Source: Heligmosomoides polygyrus polygyrus (Eukaryota; Nematoda; Chromadorea; Rhabditida; Heligmosomidae). From it: a stretch of 64,000 bases of DNA. The stretch is taken from positions 65,630,969-65,694,968 of the forward strand of contig OX377205.1 of the NCBI GenBank assembly GCA_947396885.1. Reading direction: 5' to 3'. The position numbers were made by a program, and so were the translations under genes. Below, one piece after another: positions 11,108-23,268 of the stretch. The notes under the pieces are model-generated. The model worked only from the letters and a program-made list of their open reading frames with translations. It did not search any database and had not been told where the DNA came from. How positions within the stretch are numbered: position 1 is the stretch's first letter; each line of letters opens with the position of its first letter.

Positions 11108-11340
11108 GCTGTCCAATAATTCTTGTCCGAAATTTTCACCATTTCTAATTTTTTTCAATTTTATTGAAAAACAAGTCTAATCAACAATATAATCATCACC
11201 ACAGTTATCCACAACAGTGGCGCTATGGTGAACGATAAGCCGCGTTATCTGAGCTATTATCGCGGCTTATCGCTCACCATATCGCTTGATAAGCTTACAA
11301 TTCTCCGCTAAAGTTACGTAAATCTTCGGTGAATCCTGCT
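11108..11340. repeat. Short hairpin-bearing insertion in RTE copy A
   Basis: RTE similarity stops near 11108 and resumes near 11345. The inserted 230 bp is AT-rich and contains an imperfect hairpin with 20-bp arms, ATGGTGAACGATAAGCCGCG (11225-11244) and its near reverse complement (11261-11280, one mismatch), with a 16-nt loop. It looks like a small MITE; boundaries are approximate and no target duplication was identified. Confidence 0.45.
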
Positions 11341-12697
11341 CCTTGAAGTATGCTGCCGAAGCGATAACTCGGATTGGGCGCGTCGAACTCGGCACAACGA
11401 AGCCTGGACGGTGTTGGGTCTACAAACAATCTTGGCTGTGGACTGACGATGTCAGAAAGAAGGTCCGGGAAAAGAATCAGCTGCATCACGTATTTATTGG
11501 TGACAGAACAGTCTGTAACTGACGGAATTATCCTGAAGCGAGGAAAGTGGCAAAGAAGACTGTGGCCGCTGCTAAGGCCGCACACTACGCTGATGTGAGC
11601 GAAAAGCTGGAGACGCGCGATGGTGAGCGCTATCTTTGCCGACTTGTCAAAGCTCGCTGTCGTCACGAAGAAGACATCAAAAAGTTCTTTGGCATTAACG
11701 ACGAGAACGGTCATCTTTTGATGGATCGTAGGAGGGGGGCTGTGAGGCGATGGTGCGAATACTTTGAGGAAATTTCGAATGTAGAATTTGAACTTCCTGC
11801 TGCTCCTTTTGCATCACCTGTATAGCGTCCCATTCAGAAGATCACAGCGAGCGAAACAGAAGCAGCCCTGAGGAAGATGAAGTCAAGCAAAGCCACTGGT
11901 TCTGAAGACCTGCCGGCCGACCTAGAAGTGGAAGGGGTGGTGCCCTGCTGACTGGCTGACAGAGTTTTTCAGTCAGGTTGTTGCTGAGAAGAAAGTGCCT
12001 GAAAGCTGGCAGCAAAGCACGGCTATTCCGATTTGAAAGAAGAAGGACAGCCCTGCGGACTGCGCTAGCTACCGTCCGATTCGCCTACTTTCGCACACCA
12101 GGGAAATCGTTGAGCGAATTGTTGATGGACGTATACGGGTACGGCATGTCTTCCAGCTTTTCAATAATCAGTGTGGTTTCGTTGCCGGCTGTGGAACGGT
12201 TGATGGCATACACGCCGTTCGTCTTCTGCTAGAGAAGTACCGCGAGAAACAGAAACCGGTGCAATTTGCCTTCCTGGACTTGGAGAAGGCCTTCGACCAT
12301 GTTCCGCGAGAAGTTATATGGTACGTGTTGGGACGACACGGCGTCCCTGAAGAGCTTATTGAGTGGGTGCGCATTCTCTAATCGTGCCCAATAATCTGAG
12401 TACGAGCACCAGCGGCCCCTCGATGGAGTTTCCAATCTTCGTCGGAGTGGGCCAGGGGTCTGCGCTCTCCCCACTGCTTTTCGTGGTCGTCTTGGATGCA
12501 ATTACACGCGTTCTCCAAAGTGCAGCTCCTTGGACGCTACTCTATGCCGGTGACGTCATGCTTGCGTGTGAGAAGAAAGCCGAACTCGGGCGACAGGCAC
12601 AGGCGTGGTGCGGTCGCTTGGTATTGTTCGGTCTCGAGCTAAACGTCAACAAGACGGAATACCTGACGACGGGTGTGAATGAGCACGGATCCATTAA

Positions 12698-13320
12698 CCC
12701 ATTGACGACCGCGCGTGAAACCGCGTGTCTCCCGCGTGGGACCGCGCGGACGCGCCAATCTCGTGAAATCACTACTTCACAATATTCCAAATGAAACTCC
12801 CTCTTAATGGGTCACCCAAATATCGGAGATGGTCAAAACAAGTTCGAAAGCAGAACCTAGAGTATGTTTTTCCTGCTATAGGAAGGCCTGCAAAGAAAAA
12901 AGGTGCACGTTTGCTACGAATCATGCGACGGGTGACCGCACGATGTAGCAAGTGTTTGTAATACTTTTGGCCAGGTTGTTTTCAAAATTTTTACAAATAG
13001 GAAGAAATGTGACTAGTTTTTTTGTGCATGAGTATTTTTTAAGATGTGAGTGGCTGTTTGTGAATTGCATCGATTTTTGTAAAGCTTGAATAGTATGTAG
13101 TGTTGATTTTTTAATCAAAGCTTTCGTTAGAAGTAAATGACTCTCGGACCACTGTGCAGGAAGCATTGGTAGGATCTAACATATCTAATGAATGAGCTAT
13201 GAAAAATCGAGAAATGGGCCGCAGCGAACGATTCTTTAACCGCGGGCCAAAATCGGCCCGCGCGGTCCCACGCGACCGAAAAGCTGCGGGTCAAAATTGA
13301 CCCGCGCGATCGTCAATGCG
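12698..13320. mobile_element. TTAA-flanked MITE (piggyBac-like) in RTE copy A
   Basis: This 623-bp insert is bounded by TTAA at 12694-12697 and 13321-13324. Its ends are inverted repeats, CCCATTGACGACCGCGCG at the left and CGCATTGACGATCGCGCG as reverse complement of the right. Deleting insert plus one TTAA rejoins the RTE sequence (GGATCCATTAAGATCAATGG) exactly as in the intact copy. TTAA duplication with a C-rich terminus is the signature of the piggyBac superfamily. No transposase is visible, so it is non-autonomous. Confidence 0.75.
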
Positions 13321-13676
13321 TTAAGATCAATGGTACTGAGCTCTCACGAGTTACACCTTTCAAGTATCTTGGATCAAGAGTCACGTCCGATAGCAGCCTA
13401 AAGTTGCAGGTGAACGCACGTGTAAGTGGATCCCGCTCCAAATGGCGCTGACTGGTGCGCTTTGTGACAAGACAATACCTGAGTACCTCAAGTCAAAGAT
13501 GTATAGAGCAGTCGTTCACCCATTAGCGAAGTACGGCGCTGAGTGCTGGCCCGTGACGCAGGAAATTGGAAGCCGCCTAGCTGGTGACGATCCCGACCAA
13601 GCGTTTGATCGGGAGAAATGGCGTCACCAAACCCGAAGAGCGGACCTGTACACCAAGAAAGACTAACACTATTGAA

Positions 13677-13709
13677 AATGATGATGATGGTGATGATGAT
13701 GATGATGTT
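13677..13709. repeat. Simple repeat, GAT-rich tail of RTE copy A
   Basis: ATGATGATGATGGTGATGATG follows directly on the 3' end of the RTE copy. RTE elements characteristically end in short tandem repeats rather than poly(A). Confidence 0.6.
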
Positions 13710-13740
13710 TTGATGGAGCTATACTCAAAAACGGCCTTTG

Positions 13741-15480
13741 TTAGATACTCGGTCTTCTTCACGCTTGTTTGAGTTCAAAGAGCTCCTAGCGACTACACCA
13801 AGCTTACACCTCTTGCTCAAGTTCACCATTCTCTTCGCTAGAGAGCGTTATGACATCAACAAAAAACAACACCCAACGAACGGGCTTCTGAAGATCTCAT
13901 ATAAAGGCATACATGACGACTGAAAAGAAGAGTGGAGAAATTGCAGCACCCTGGTGTACCCCGACAAAACTCTATCGAGGTTACAGTTCCAGCTTGAACT
14001 AGACTCTCTGGACAAGAGAAGAGGATTTGCTCCCACTCTGAGCTTTCCAGAAACTCCATGATGTCGCAGGGCGTACCAAATCTCCTCACGTGGTACACGG
14101 TCAAAGGCCTTCCCCAAGTCGAGGTACGCGATATGCACTGGGTTCTGTTTCTCGCGATGTTTCTCTAGCAGGAGACGAGCGGCGTGTATGGTTCCAACGG
14201 TGCTACAGCCAGCCTCGAAGTCGCACTGATTGCTGGAAAGCTGGACGATGTCTCGAATTCGTCCATCGACAAATCGCTCAAGAATCTTCATGCTGTGCAA
14301 AGCAAGCGAATCGGACGGTAATTGGAGCAGTCTGCAGGACTGCCCTTCTTCTTCCAAATCGGAATCGTCATACTTTGGAGCCAACGCTCATCAAGGAACG
14401 CGATAAGCACTGGCTTTTGTTTCTCGCGGAGTACTTCACACTACTTCTCACTACCCTAGTTCTCCGCTACAACCTGATTAAAGAACTTCGTCAACCGCTC
14501 AGGTATGAAAACGTTGACTTTCATCAATCAAACGCCCAGTTGCTTTATCTGGCCTTCTCTTCTTCAAAGCCGCTTCTGACTCCTCCATCGTAATCGTGTG
14601 GACGAGACCCGTTGAGGGGTTGGCTGGATGAGGAAATTCTAATGTGAAGATTCCCTCAATGCTTTCTAGCGGTCCATAAAAATATGGCCGTTCTCACCAC
14701 TGATGCCGCAAAATTTCTCAATATTCTCGGTCTGCCGATGGCGATTGTTAGCAAGTCGGTACAGATACCGCTTTACATTGCGTGACTCGAGCTTCTCGTT
14801 GACATCCCCATAACGAGAACACCCACGGCCTCTTTCGCATCCCGATACTTCCGCCAGTCATGGGCTCTCCTTTTTGCCGCCAAATACGTTGTAGAGCGAC
14901 TTGTTCTTTCGAACTTTTCCTTTCACGTCGTCTGTCCGCAGCCGGGCCTGCTTGTCGACCTTGCGTCGTTCAGGCTTCGTAATGCCGAGTTCCGACTGTG
15001 CAGCTTGTTGTGTCGTGTCGGTGGCGTCCACCCAAGTTTCATCGGCGGTCCTGACTGTCGTTAACTGCACTCGAAAAATCAAAGCTGCTTTTTTTCTTTA
15101 ATTCGCCACCACTTGATCCTTGGTGCACCGCATCGCTCAACCTGCTTCAGCCTCAGAGGGGCGATTTTTAAATTGCAGATCAGCGGACAATGCTGTGGAG
15201 CGATCGATCTGTACGATCTTCATGTCTGGGACGAGAACTCGGTCGCAATCTTTCACAAGGACGAAGTCTATCTGCGTCGTGGTGTCCCACTGTAAAACGA
15301 GATGAGGTGGGAACACCAAGACGCAGATAGACTCGCGTTTACGAAACACGGTGTACACTATGGTGAGGTTATGCGATTCCGCATACTCAAGGATAAGCTC
15401 ACCACTTGCGTTACAGGACCCATAGCCGAATCCACCGTGGCAGCTGTACCCGTCTTTCGTCGCGCTCACGTGCCCACTAA
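13741..15480 (-). pseudogene. RTE non-LTR retrotransposon copy B, inverted relative to copy A
   Basis: Read on the minus strand, the copy runs from the endonuclease (GHVSATKDGYSCHGGFGYGS near 15470-15410; TTQIDFVLVKDCDR near 15285-15240) through the linker (ITKPERRKVDKQARL near 14980) to the RT domain (SHSMKILERFVDGRIRDIVQ near 14300; YLDLGKAFDRVPREEIW near 14130-14080). It ends about 13741. Frameshifts and stops are frequent. It abuts copy A tail to tail across the GAT repeat. Confidence 0.85.
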
Positions 15481-15682
15481 AGCCTCCGCACACTTTTGCG
15501 GCAACGCGGCACACGGCAGGCGACAAAACTGCCTCGAGGGCGGCAAAATTGCCGCGTAGGATTCACTCGTACTCAGTGTTGCTATTCTACTCCATCGTCA
15601 ATGCGGTTTCATTATCATTATTATCATCACATCATTATCAGTTTCCATGGAAACGCGGCTGCAGCGGCAATAATGCCTTGAC

Positions 15683-16940
15683 TATTGAATATACTACAAT
15701 ACGCTCGATGGAAACATGCATTCATTACTCCTATTCCTAAGAACGTCCCTTATAGCAATCCCACGAACTACAGACCAGTGAGCATTACGTCTGTATTAGC
15801 AAAGGTTTTTGAGAAAATTGTTAGCAAACACATTCTAAAACATCTTGAAGAAAAGAACAGTATTTCTGATAATCAGCTTGGCTTTTGAAGGGAAGATCGA
15901 TCGAGATTGCTACACTTACAGCGTTAAATGATTGGACGAAAGCTGTTGAGGAAAAGAAGCGTATAGATGTGATCTATTTTGATTTCTCTAAGGCCTTTGA
16001 TAGAGTTCCATTATTAAAGCTGCTACTAAAATTAAGATTGGTCGGGGTTCATCACATGATAGTGAACTGGATACGTGAGTTCCTCTCAGAAAGAACTTAC
16101 CAAGTTAAGGTAAATGGGCAGTTTTCCGAGATCTTTAAGGCTTTCAGCGGAGTACCGCAGGGGGTAGTTCTTTCCCCTCTGCTCTTCCTGCTCTATACCC
16201 ACGAACTGCCAGAGTCTCTTTCACGATATGGAGTTATTTGTAAAATGTATGCTGACGATATCAAGATCTATAAAACCACTGAAAGTACAGATGATTTATA
16301 TGCAGTTCAAGAAGCAGTGAACTACATAGATTCCTGGGCTGAGAAATGGGAACTACCTGTAGCAGCAGAAAAATCTAAATGCTTTGTCATTGGAACCAAT
16401 CGCACAGTCGTAACCCCATCTTATAAGCTAAGAGGTGTCACATTAGAAACAACTGCTGACATTCGTGATCTTGGCTTCCTAATATCTAAGGATTTCAGTT
16501 TTGACTTGCATCATAAAGCATTGGCCAAGAAAGCTAACTACCGCATCTACAACCTTTTTAAAGCACTGAAGAGCAAAGATCCTCAAATCCTTCTGCGGGC
16601 GTGTAAGACATATGTGAGACCCAAGGTAGAGTGTGGAACAACAGTTTTTAATCATTCGAATAAAAAAAGACATTCTTCTTCTAGAAAATGTTCAGAATAA
16701 TTTCACTCGTGAGCTGGTGATGAGGTGCTACGGGAATAACTATTATCAGATGTCAAATGGTGCCGAAAGAACGAAGATGTAAGGATTAAGAAGGCTTAGG
16801 TTTATCCTTGCACGGTTTCAAGAAGCTGCTTTTGTGTATGCAATGAGTGCCTTCGGTTGTATTCTTTTGTTTTTGATTGAGTTTATGCGTTTTTATTCTA
16901 ACATTGTATTTTCACGTGTGGTCTTAGCTCACGTCATGAA

Positions 16941-16971
<31 letters not shown>

Positions 16972-16985
16972 ATAGTTATTGTCAC
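15683..16985 (+). pseudogene. CR1-like non-LTR retrotransposon, RT domain
   Basis: This RT lineage differs from the RTE copies. ITPIPKNVPYSNPTNYRPVS (about 15722-15780) leads to ISDNQLGF at 15888, where one base is missing and the frame shifts; KGRSIEIATL then continues. IYFDFSKAFDRVP (about 15975), GVPQGVVLSPLLFLLY (about 16150) and KMYADDIKIY (about 16245) are RT motifs with an intact YADD box. The C-terminal thumb (PKVECGTTVFN) ends near 16700, followed by a short 3' UTR and a (AAAT)n tail at about 16938-16976. The 5' part is missing. Best described as CR1/Jockey-type from motif style. Confidence 0.8.
16938..16976 (+). repeat. (AATA)n microsatellite tail of the CR1-like element
   Basis: Nine or so AATA units lie immediately downstream of the CR1-like 3' end. 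Such 3' microsatellite tails mark the site where CR1-type reverse transcription primes. Confidence 0.75.
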
Positions 16986-17059
16986 AGCCGCGTTGGCGGC
17001 ACATCAGCTACTAGCTCTGTGTCTCTGTCCTATACTTATGGTTACTGATAGTGATAGGG

Positions 17060-17365
17060 CTGCCGCGTTGTCGCAAAAGTGTGCGCAGGCCTTTAAGATC
17101 ACCAGCGACTGTGATGGAATCTTTCGACGGTAACTCTGCTCTCTTATCATCAAGCAGGCTCCAAACTCTTCCTTGGCCTGGTACTAGCAGCCAGTCTGCG
17201 GAGCGTGAGAGCAGAGAAGAGGTGATAGAGTCGCTCCTTGTCGTTAACAATCATCTTCATCAATCGATCGTTAAACTTTCAACACTTACAATCGAGTCAG
17301 AAGTCGGTCAGAGACGATTATTCCGACCCCACTGGTGGTCCTGGGACTTCCACATTCCTCTCTAT
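17060..17365 (-). pseudogene. RTE fragment C (endonuclease part)
   Basis: The reverse complement reads from the GGPGTS region near 17365 through a stretch matching the RTE endonuclease (ACTCGATTGTAAGTGTTG..) to VWSLLDDKRAELPSKDSITVAGDL at about 17180-17100, matching FWSLLDEKTAEVPSKDVMIVAGDL of the intact copy. It is an isolated 300-bp fragment. Confidence 0.7.
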
Positions 17366-17564
17366 GTTGCATGTCATTGATCTTTTTGTTCCTGTAGGAG
17401 GGTCTGAGAAGAGAGCGGTTAAGCTATCCGTTGACCTATATATACTTATTCGTCGCCATAATAACAATTCTAGCAAATGGGATTAGTATAAGGTTTTCAA
17501 TGTTAGATTTGACGATAAATACAACTTGTATTTAGAGGCAAAATTGGCGGAATCAAAGGATTCT
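17366..17564. other. No recognisable feature
   Basis: AT-rich spacer between an RTE fragment and a CR1-like fragment. I see no frame, repeat or RNA in it. Confidence 0.4.
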
Positions 17565-18180
17565 ACCAAAGTATATTAAGTATATTAGCAGGAGGATGAA
17601 AGAAGATGAACCAGTCGAGAACAAAAACTATCGACCGGTCAGGATCACTTCAATTTTCGCCAAAGCTTTGGAAAGATAATAGAGTTCTTGTTGTTGTTGT
17701 GACATAACAACATATCAGTCTTCCCTATCAGCCGCTCCAGGCTTAAACGAACTGTATCTGAACAATGATGAGTTATTTTACCGCGCATATTGACTAACAC
17801 AGTATATGTAGTTCCAGCTAACCAGTATGAGTTTTGGCCTTGCAGATCTATTGAAACGGCTTGTGAATATCTTTCAATGAGTGGACTAGGTCAGTTGACA
17901 CCGAAAAGCAAGCTGATGTAGTACATTTTGATTTTGAGAAGGCTTTTGACAGAGTGCCGACTCAGAAATAGATCAATAAACTGAAGTCAGTGGGCGTCTA
18001 CTCTCGTGTTGTTGAATGAACTCGAAATTTTCTAGGATAGCACCTTTCAGGTTCGTGTTGGTTGCGAATTTCCCTTGGTTTATTCTCTCGCGAATGGGGT
18101 TCTCCAAGAAGAGGTGCTCTCCCCTTCTACATCCTTGATTTATGCAGAGGATTTGCCGAACTATTAACTATCTCTTTTCC
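17565..18180 (+). pseudogene. Second CR1-like RT fragment, heavily decayed
   Basis: Broken frames contain NYRPVRITSIFAKALER near 17620-17675 and VVHFDFEKAFDRVP near 17918-17960. A remnant of the QG/SPLL motif follows near 18105-18125. These are RT palm motifs of the same style as the element at 15683. Several stops and a large loss between motifs are evident. Confidence 0.65.
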
Positions 18181-18184
18181 AAGG

Positions 18185-20098
18185 ACCTCCCTCGATAGAG
18201 AGCCTTCGGGCTCTCTCGTTAAGAGGGATCTCGGGCCGCTTCTCGCAGGGCCACTTGGTTCGTCCACAGGTGGTTGATAGGGAAATGAAACGCGAACCAA
18301 GTGCGACCGCGTACTGTCCAGAGACGGAGGTGGGATGCAACTGCAACTGCAATGGACTCCTTGCTCCTGCTGTGTCGGGTCGACTCGTTCCTTCTGTGCG
18401 GGAGTGGCATGTTCATGCACAGTGTGTGGATGTGTTCGTGCCTGCGCGGTTGTAACTGTCGGCCCGGCCAAAAGCTTGCACTCGGTAGACTGGGAGTACA
18501 TCGTAAGGCGATTCGAGGCCGCCTTAAGTCTCGCCCCGTCCCTTCGGGCAGCCTGTCTGGTTGCCTGGAGTTCTTCGCCCTCACGGCAAGGCCACTGCAG
18601 TCAAACACAGCATCACTAAAGGGCCTCATTCCTCTGACCACGAAAGAACAACCATTTTTGCAGCGATGGGAAGAGTACGGAGAGCCTGCCTAAAACTCAG
18701 GGCCTACTCGGGGCTGCGCAAATTGAGAAGGACTACGATGAAGATCTGTACTTACAACCCCGCACGCTAACATCGGACGCATCCGTCGACGACGACGTAG
18801 ACCTGATGATGACTCCCTGCCAGCTTTGACTGTGTTCGTCGCGTATGACCAAACAACCGAATACGACGACGAAGACGTCGAAGCCTTTACGTGGAGCTGG
18901 TGAAATACTATAAGGAAGCACACCTCTACAAGGTGATCGTCGACGACTTCAACGCCAAGATCGGGCCACGAAGGTCGCTGAGAGAACTTCACATCGGAAC
19001 CCACGGTTTGGAGTGGAACGGGGAAGGCGAAAGGAGTTTACTATGTCAACGAAGACCATCCATAGAAACTCGCAGATCCAGAAGCCTCCCGCCCTACGAT
19101 GACCTGGGAATCCCCCTGTAGCCAGTTCCACAACGAGATCGACCACATCATCTTCAACCGCAAAGATTACCTAACCGACGTCCCCGTTGTCCTCAAGTTC
19201 TACACGGGATCAGATCACGGCCTCCTTCGAGTGAGGTTCGTTTTCGCGTCAGAGAGAGAAGGCCGCAAAGTTCAGAAAGAGGAGTCCCACAACGACCACC
19301 ATCTGGGACCTCTACACCTCTCTTGCCGGCCTTTGGGAAGACACTGTCGTGGACAACATTGATGAAGAATACGACCGCTTCATGCGCCATCTCCGCGATA
19401 TGCACGTTCATCTACTTGATGTTTCGACTTGGCCGAAACTGAAACGGTCATCGAAGCCCTGCGCACTCGGGGCGTTCCTACTCAGTACGCCGGCGTCCCT
19501 TGAGAGCTGTACAGTGAATTCACGACCAAGAGTTCACCATTCTACAACAACGTCGTCATCGACGTGAAGAGAGGGGTTCGGCAAGGGGATACCATATCCC
19601 CGAAGCTCTTCAGCGCCACCCTCGAAAACGTCATGGGCGAACTAGAATGGGAAGACATGGGAGTGAAGATCGACGGCGGGCTACTGCACAGTCTTCGCTT
19701 CTCTGACGACATCGTGCTCATAACACCGAGCATCAACCAGGCGGAGCGAATACTGACCGACTTCGACCGTGACTTGGGAATGTTGGACTGCAGCTGAATC
19801 TTACGAAGACGATGCTCCAGCTACATACGTGTATCCAGGTCGCGAAGTCAAGGGCAGGAGCAAACGAGCGGCTTGGAGAGCTTTCTCGAGATGTCGCGAA
19901 AAAGACGAAGGACGTCCTACTCCGTGCCCACTTATTGGACTCTACCGTTCTTCCTACCCTAACATACGCCTCAGAAACCTGGGCTATACGAAAACAAGAT
20001 GAACACGCGATCAACGTCGCGCAGCGTGGAATCGAGGACGATGCTCGGAGTGAAATCCCAACTTCTCTCGTCTTGAAATCTCGGCATGGTATGGTTAT
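18185..20098 (+). pseudogene. RTE-like family B retrotransposon copy (5' region, endonuclease, RT), broken
   Basis: A second RTE-like lineage. A GC-rich 5' region (18185-18735) leads into the endonuclease start KICTYNPARTL (about 18740-18775). A degraded endonuclease follows (VIVDDFNAKIGPR near 18932, FDHIIFNRKDY-type motif near 19140). The RT domain then shows GVRQGDTISPKLFSATLENV (about 19570-19635), SLRFSDDIVLITPS (about 19690-19730) with FSDD as the catalytic box, and INQAERILTDFDRDLG. The C-terminal part (TYASETWAIRKQDEHAI, about 19955-20010) is cut by a palindromic MITE at about 20100. Frameshifts are common. Confidence 0.7.
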
Positions 20099-20099
20099 G

Positions 20100-20397
20100 G
20101 TTCTTGGTATTTTGTACCACTCGAGGTTTTTAGGTGTATCTTTATTATTGTGGCCTGACGTTTCGACTTCCCGTCGTCTTCAGAGGCGCATCGGATCCAC
20201 GGCAGCGGCTGGTGTTCGCCCACGCTATCTGGCCTGTAGAGGCGAAAGTCTACTTATATTCCGCCTCAGATAACGTGGTCGAAGACCAGCCTCTGTGCGC
20301 TGATGCGCCTCTGGAGACGACGGGAAATCGAAACGTCAGGCCGCATTAATAAAGATCCACTTAAAAATTTGGAGTGGCACAACATACTAGGAACATA
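20100..20397. mobile_element. Palindromic MITE between family B and RTE copies
   Basis: Arms of about 90 bp: 20103-20195 (TATTTTGTACCACTC... GTGGCCTGACGTTTCGACTT) is inverted at 20302-20395 (GGAAATCGAAACGTCAGGC... GAGTGGCACAACATA). The centre holds a few further inverted words. GACGTTTCGAC also occurs in a related sequence near 48846. No coding capacity; a non-autonomous DNA element by structure. Target duplication not resolved. Confidence 0.7.
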
Positions 20398-21730
20398 CCT
20401 ATGAGCCCTATGAGACTGTCGCCACACCGTACCGTTGCTGAACTGCACTCCTAAGTTACTTCCTTCCAGGTTAAGCAGGTCGAGCGTAGTGGTCCACCGA
20501 AAAGCAAGTAGTGGCGGTTGGGGGAAGACACCGCATTTTTTTCTCGTATTCAGTTACCGGCGGTGACAATCGTCGATTAGATATGGAAAGACGCAAGCAA
20601 TACGGTATTACAAGCTGAGTGTTCTGAAATAGACATGACAAAACCTGGACGCCGCATGATCGAGAAGCAGGCATGGATGTGGACTAACGACGTTAGAGAG
20701 AAAGTACGACAGAAGATTATACCGTGTGCTCCTACGAGGAAAGACTGCGGGCAACTGCGTTGCAACAGGAGGCGAAGAAAGCGGCTAATTTTACTTTTGC
20801 CCGAAAAGTCGAAAGCGAGCGTCAGCCGGCACATCGGCGGAGTTTCCTATCTTCGTCGGTGTTCACCAAAACTGTGCGTGTTCGTGTCTTTTCGAAAGAC
20901 CTTTAGAAGCCTATCGCTTTTCGAGAGATCTTCAGAAGCCTATCTCCTGGACACTGCTGTATGTATTTATATGGCACAATGCTAGCCAGCGAAGACAGGA
21001 CCGAACTCAAGTGACAAGCGCAAGCTTGGTGTGACCGCTTCGCGATTTTCGGGCTCAGCTAATCGTAAAAAAATCCGAGCACTTAACCAAAGACGTAAAC
21101 GAAGCCGGGTCCATTGGGGTCAGTGAAACTGCGCTCGTATGCTCCACAAACTTCAAGTACATTGGTCGGAGTTATCTCAAGCATAAGCACGGCGTGGTCC
21201 GAATAACGCTCGATGACAGGCGTTTTACACGACAGGGAGGTACCGGAACGCCTTAAATCGAAAATTTATAGACCCGTCGATGTCGATCGTCGCTTACAGT
21301 AACGATGTACGATGCTTATGCACGCGTGCAAGCAAGGAGGTTGGGACTCGCCTCAGCGTAGTGGAAACGAAAATGCTGCGCTGGACGGCTGGCGTTGCAC
21401 GTCTGGACCGTATTCGCAACGACGCAATACGTCACAGATTTGGTGTCGTCCTTATTGCTGACAAGTTACTGAAGCTCGCGTTCAGTGGTATGGCCACGTT
21501 CGTCGCGTTAGAAGTGACACTGTTCGGAAGATTGGCCTTAACATAACAGATGTGTCTGAAAAACGGCTCAGAGGTCGGCCAAAGCAGCGTTGGTTTGAGA
21601 CATTGCATGTGGACCTGAAGGTTGCTGGTATCCACCCCGATCAAGCACTTGATCGCCAAAAGAGTCGTCACTGCACCAGAAGAGCGGGACCCGCCTCGAA
21701 GCGGGACATACGCTGAAGAAGAAGAACGAT
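20398..21730 (+). pseudogene. RTE copy D, internally deleted
   Basis: It begins in the endonuclease C-terminus (YETVATPYRC-like, about 20400-20460), runs through the linker (KPGRRMIEKQAWMWTNDVRE, 20641-20700), jumps to the RT C-terminal region after about 20850, and finishes with METKMLRWTAGVARLDRIRN-like sequence (21365-21425) and a final GAAGAAGAAGAA near 21715. The YADD region is lost or destroyed. Frameshifted throughout. Confidence 0.75.
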
Positions 21731-23268
21731 ATAACAGCTGTTGCTTTTCACAAGCACCTGATCATAACAGAATGTTCAGATAAGGTTTCCTTGCCGATCA
21801 TTGAGAGGGGTGCGACTTGATTGTGATTTTCAAAACAATGACGTGAAAGGTAGCGATTTGGCCTAATGAGTTCTGCACTATGTCACCCCATTACAAGAGG
21901 TTTCAGGAGCAGAATTCGTTTTTCTTCAAACGAAGCTATGTTCGCGTACTTCAAAACGAGTGATTGTTTCATATTTTTTATCACATCATAAAGGATTTGC
22001 TTAAATATTAAGTATGGGGAGGGTTTTTCACTTTTTAGAACTTTCAGAGGTGCGTTATAGTACGTCAGGACCTTGTTGCTAGGAGGCGCTACTCTTTCAT
22101 AAGCATTCGTGCTCTGCATGTCTGCACAACTTCGCTTTTTGATATCTCGCAAAGTTACTAACAGATCGTAGGCGCAACCACCAACTAGCGCTCACTGGAC
22201 TCACTTTTGCTATTTGATTTCTGCTTGAAGCTGTAAATTATTTTGCAAAGCAAATTTCGCCAACAACAGTGTAGTCAGAAAACTTTCTCAACAATGTCGT
22301 ATATTTCGAACCGGTTTTCTACCGATCTGGCAGGCATATTAGTCGCATATGTCGCAATCAAACTCTCCATTCAGTGTATGCAAGATGAGCTTGTTCGCGA
22401 TCCTTGCGGGAATACTATAATCCAAGCCACTGAAACCATGCCGCCTATGATAATCAATTATGTACCTCCTTATTTTATAATATATACAAACAATCTATCA
22501 CGAGTAAAGATCATTCCGACGGCCGTTGCACGCTGCAGATCGACTCATTCGAGTTGTGCTTCGTCGGACACCGAGATTCTGACCAACGTGCTTTTGTCAG
22601 ATCCCCTCGTGGAGTGGGAGGTGCTGTGTTCGAACGTCGTTTTCTACGCTTCGTCATCGCTGTGGCATTACTCATTTGTCGTTTGATATCCCTGAGGTCT
22701 ATCTTTAACTCGATCTGAAAAGATATTCCTGACTTATCAATGTTAAAAGGTTCAGATGTTCCATTTCAGATGGTTAACTACGACAGAAAGTGAAGGTGTC
22801 ATTCCCATTATGGCATTTATGGTAAATCTCTCTTGCTTTTTTGCGCCGAGCAGTTATTAGTGTTTTGACACAACTCACCATACTCCCTCGACCTCCTCGA
22901 TCGCCGCTAGCGTAGAGAGACTAAATAAACATTTTAAGGGCATAATTAAAGAGTGGGAGGCATAGAAAAAAAACCTCTTGTAATTACCTTCTTAGCGTCG
23001 AACATATCTCTATGCCCACCGTCCACTTTGCCATCACCCTGCATGCAAGTCCCCGCTTCGACTTTTTCCTGAAAATTTACACACTGAATAAATGCATCAG
23101 GTTTAAGGAGAACCAACCAAGCCGAAGACAAGTTGGTATGGTTGCTCCTCACGTTAGGTGTGGCGCACTCAGCTGGTGGTTCCCATCGTGCGTTCATCCC
23201 AAATCTTATCTTCAAATCACTGAAGACCAATCGGGTGCTGAACTGTTTCAGTGTGTGTCAGTTCATTG
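21731..23268 (+). other. Unassigned interspersed sequence with one 147-codon open frame
   Basis: Mostly AT-rich and without recognisable genes. The frame 22243-22686 (+) has weak hydrophobic stretches and no motif I recognise. Its composition changes abruptly at about 22515 to GC-rich sequence, suggesting a repeat boundary rather than a gene. No convincing splice-site framework was found around it. Confidence 0.25.

Larger units (their letters stand above)
10697..13668 (+). pseudogene. RTE non-LTR retrotransposon copy A, 5'-truncated and interrupted
   Basis: The sequence follows the intact RTE element at 33553-36687 from its endonuclease domain onward: VVAGDLNGHVGATKDGYSCH near 10700, a linker near 11400-11720, an RT palm fragment near 12280 (LDLEKAFDHVPREVIW), GQGSALSPLLFVVVLDAI near 12450 and LLYAGDVMLA at 12538, where the family reads YADD. 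The C-terminal domain resumes at 13321 and ends about 13668. Multiple stops and frameshifts are present. Two insertions break it: a hairpin-bearing segment at about 11108-11340 and a TTAA-flanked element at 12698-13320. Confidence 0.85.

Noticed and set aside
18127..18693. Overlapping frames on both strands in GC-rich sequence
   Set aside because: GC-rich leader of a family-B element gives few stops in all frames; no protein signature.
22243..22686. 147-codon plus-strand frame
   Set aside because: No motif, abrupt composition change inside it, and no splice context.
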